Shown here in pieces: positions 39,764 through 40,591 of a stretch of DNA of 40,591 nucleotides. The notes below the pieces were generated by a model. It searched no databases. It was not told where the DNA came from and worked only from the letters and a program-made list of their open reading frames with translations. The stretch spans positions 1 to 40,591 of the forward strand of contig JAPVWK010000003.1 in NCBI GenBank assembly GCA_028572065.1. The letters run 5' to 3'. The position numbers and the translations under genes were made by a program. Origin of the DNA: Candidatus Methanophagales archaeon (lineage in GTDB: Archaea > Halobacteriota > Syntropharchaeia > Alkanophagales > Methanospirareceae). The first letter of the stretch is position 1. Each line of letters begins with the position of its first letter.

Positions 39764-40591
39764 TTATAATACAGTATTCGCATCACCTTGCGGTATGTAA
39801 GGGCACCAGGGCTCCTCGGCCAAAAAATCACCTTTTAAATCTTCGGGTTCGTGTAGGCCGCCACAGAAATCCATGAAGCTCGTTAAGCCGTAGGCACGTG
39901 CACGGCACCCCCCACAGATAGTACGGTATTCACATATGCCGCATTTGCCGCCCAAATTGTCAGGATCACGAAACGCTTTTAGCACGGGCGAATTAAACCA
40001 TATATCTTTAAAATGCGTTTCGCGAACGTTCCCGAGTTTTATGGGTAGATACGGGCAGGGCGTGACTTCGCCCGTTGGATATACACGGCAATACGCCAGA
40101 CCTGCGATGCAGCCTCGGCTCCACCGTTCCAGATTCAAGCCCATTTGCGATGCAATACGCATAAATTGAGGCGCGCAAACCGGGCGAATATCAAGGTTAT
40201 ACTCTGTTTTTGCTACTTTATCCAGTACATCCGTAATCATCCGCTCGTACATATCCGCGGATATATCTTCTATCTCTACACCTCTGCCCGTGGGCACGAG
40301 GAAGAAGAGGTGAAACGCTTTTGCGCCTTCGTGCTCGGCTAACGCCATTATGTCATCAATCTCATCATAGTTCTGTTGCGTAACGGTAGTATTTACCTGA
40401 ACGTCTATACCCCGGCTTACACAGGCAGAAATCCCGTTCATCGCATCACGCCACGCACCTTCCACGCCACGGAACGCATCATGCCGCTCGGGGCTAATCG
40501 AATCGAGACTGATAGCGACTGCTTTTACGCCGTGAGCCTTCAGGTCGCTCGCAACGGAATCGGTTATGAGTGTCCCGTTAGTGCCCATCGC
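39764..40591 (-). CDS. AhbC/AhbD-like radical SAM-SPASM protein (5' end beyond window)
   Basis: The visible 276 codons are the C-terminal part of a radical SAM enzyme; the CxxxCxxC cluster motif that starts the family lies beyond the right edge, and the frame stays open to the last base. Present are the barrel strands TNGTLIT, VAISLDSISPERHDAFRGVE and QVNTTVTQQNYDEIDDI, then the SPASM region with cysteines in SRGCIAGLAYCRVYPTGEVT, PCPYLPIKLGNVRE, GGKCGICEYRTICGGCRARA and PWCPYIP. This pattern fits the heme-biosynthesis enzymes AhbC (didecarboxysiroheme to iron-coproporphyrin) and AhbD (heme synthase); linkage to ahbAB supports this. Which of the two it is cannot be settled from this fragment. 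Confidence 0.8.
   Translation of the reverse strand, partial: AMGTNGTLITDSVASDLKAHGVKAVAISLDSISPERHDAFRGVEGAWRDAMNGISACVSRGIDVQVNTTVTQQNYDEIDDIMALAEHEGAKAFHLFFLVPTGRGVEIEDISADMYERMITDVLDKVAKTEYNLDIRPVCAPQFMRIASQMGLNLERWSRGCIAGLAYCRVYPTGEVTPCPYLPIKLGNVRETHFKDIWFNSPVLKAFRDPDNLGGKCGICEYRTICGGCRARAYGLTSFMDFCGGLHEPEDLKGDFLAEEPWCPYIPQGDANTVL

Overview
The window reads as a chromosomal segment of a euryarchaeon from the methanogen/anaerobic methane-oxidiser side of the tree. Methanophagales (ANME-1) or a close relative is my best guess from gene content, not from a marker phylogeny. Archaeal markers are eL43 (L37Ae), RNA polymerase subunits P and F (Rpb4), the KEOPS subunit Pcc1, a Hel308/Ski2-type helicase, DUF655 and an archaeal tRNA-Asn without encoded CCA. 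MfnA points to methanofuran synthesis. Formate-dependent PurP, siroheme-route heme genes (AhbA, AhbB and an AhbC/D-like radical SAM enzyme) and a PEF-CTERM surface protein fit the same group.

Layout. 0-3.8 kb: remnant type I restriction-modification operon (hsdM, an ORF6N protein, a small protein, an hsdS cut short inside its second recognition domain), no hsdR in view, with repeated TCACA-N3-TGTGA palindromes. 3.9-11.4 kb: minus-strand mutS, two adjacent purP paralogues, an archaeal ATPase and purC. 11.5-16.1 kb: mfnA, tRNA-Asn, a minus-strand information-processing operon (eL43, rpoP, pcc1, membrane protein) and divergent hel308. 16.2-26.8 kb: signalling block with three related PAS histidine kinases (the first frameshifted), nadA, then a FIST sensor gene overlapping a fourth kinase; FIST and that kinase each contain one in-frame TAG. 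26.8-34.1 kb: accessory region of low coding density with AbiE-like and VapBC toxin-antitoxin genes and fragments, one intact PEF-CTERM gene, three decayed PEF-CTERM tails inside a roughly 300-bp repeat, and one copy of a short inverted-repeat element whose other copy lies 20.8 kb away beside purP. 34.1-40.6 kb: core genes resume with DUF655, rpoF, ahcY, a GT39-like glycosyltransferase interrupted by TAA, and the heme genes, the last cut by the window edge.

How the genes fit together: purC and purP serve purine synthesis; nadA, mfnA, ahcY and the ahb genes serve cofactor and methyl metabolism. The kinases share homologous sensor and catalytic parts in different combinations, which suggests recombination between neighbours. 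No DNA-binding response regulator is visible, so their output is unknown.

At least five genes are interrupted (TAG twice, TGA, TAA and three frameshifts). Decay or assembly error is the simplest overall explanation. The two TAG codons in one overlapping operon, combined with only two TAG terminators among roughly three dozen genes, leave pyrrolysine read-through as a testable alternative.
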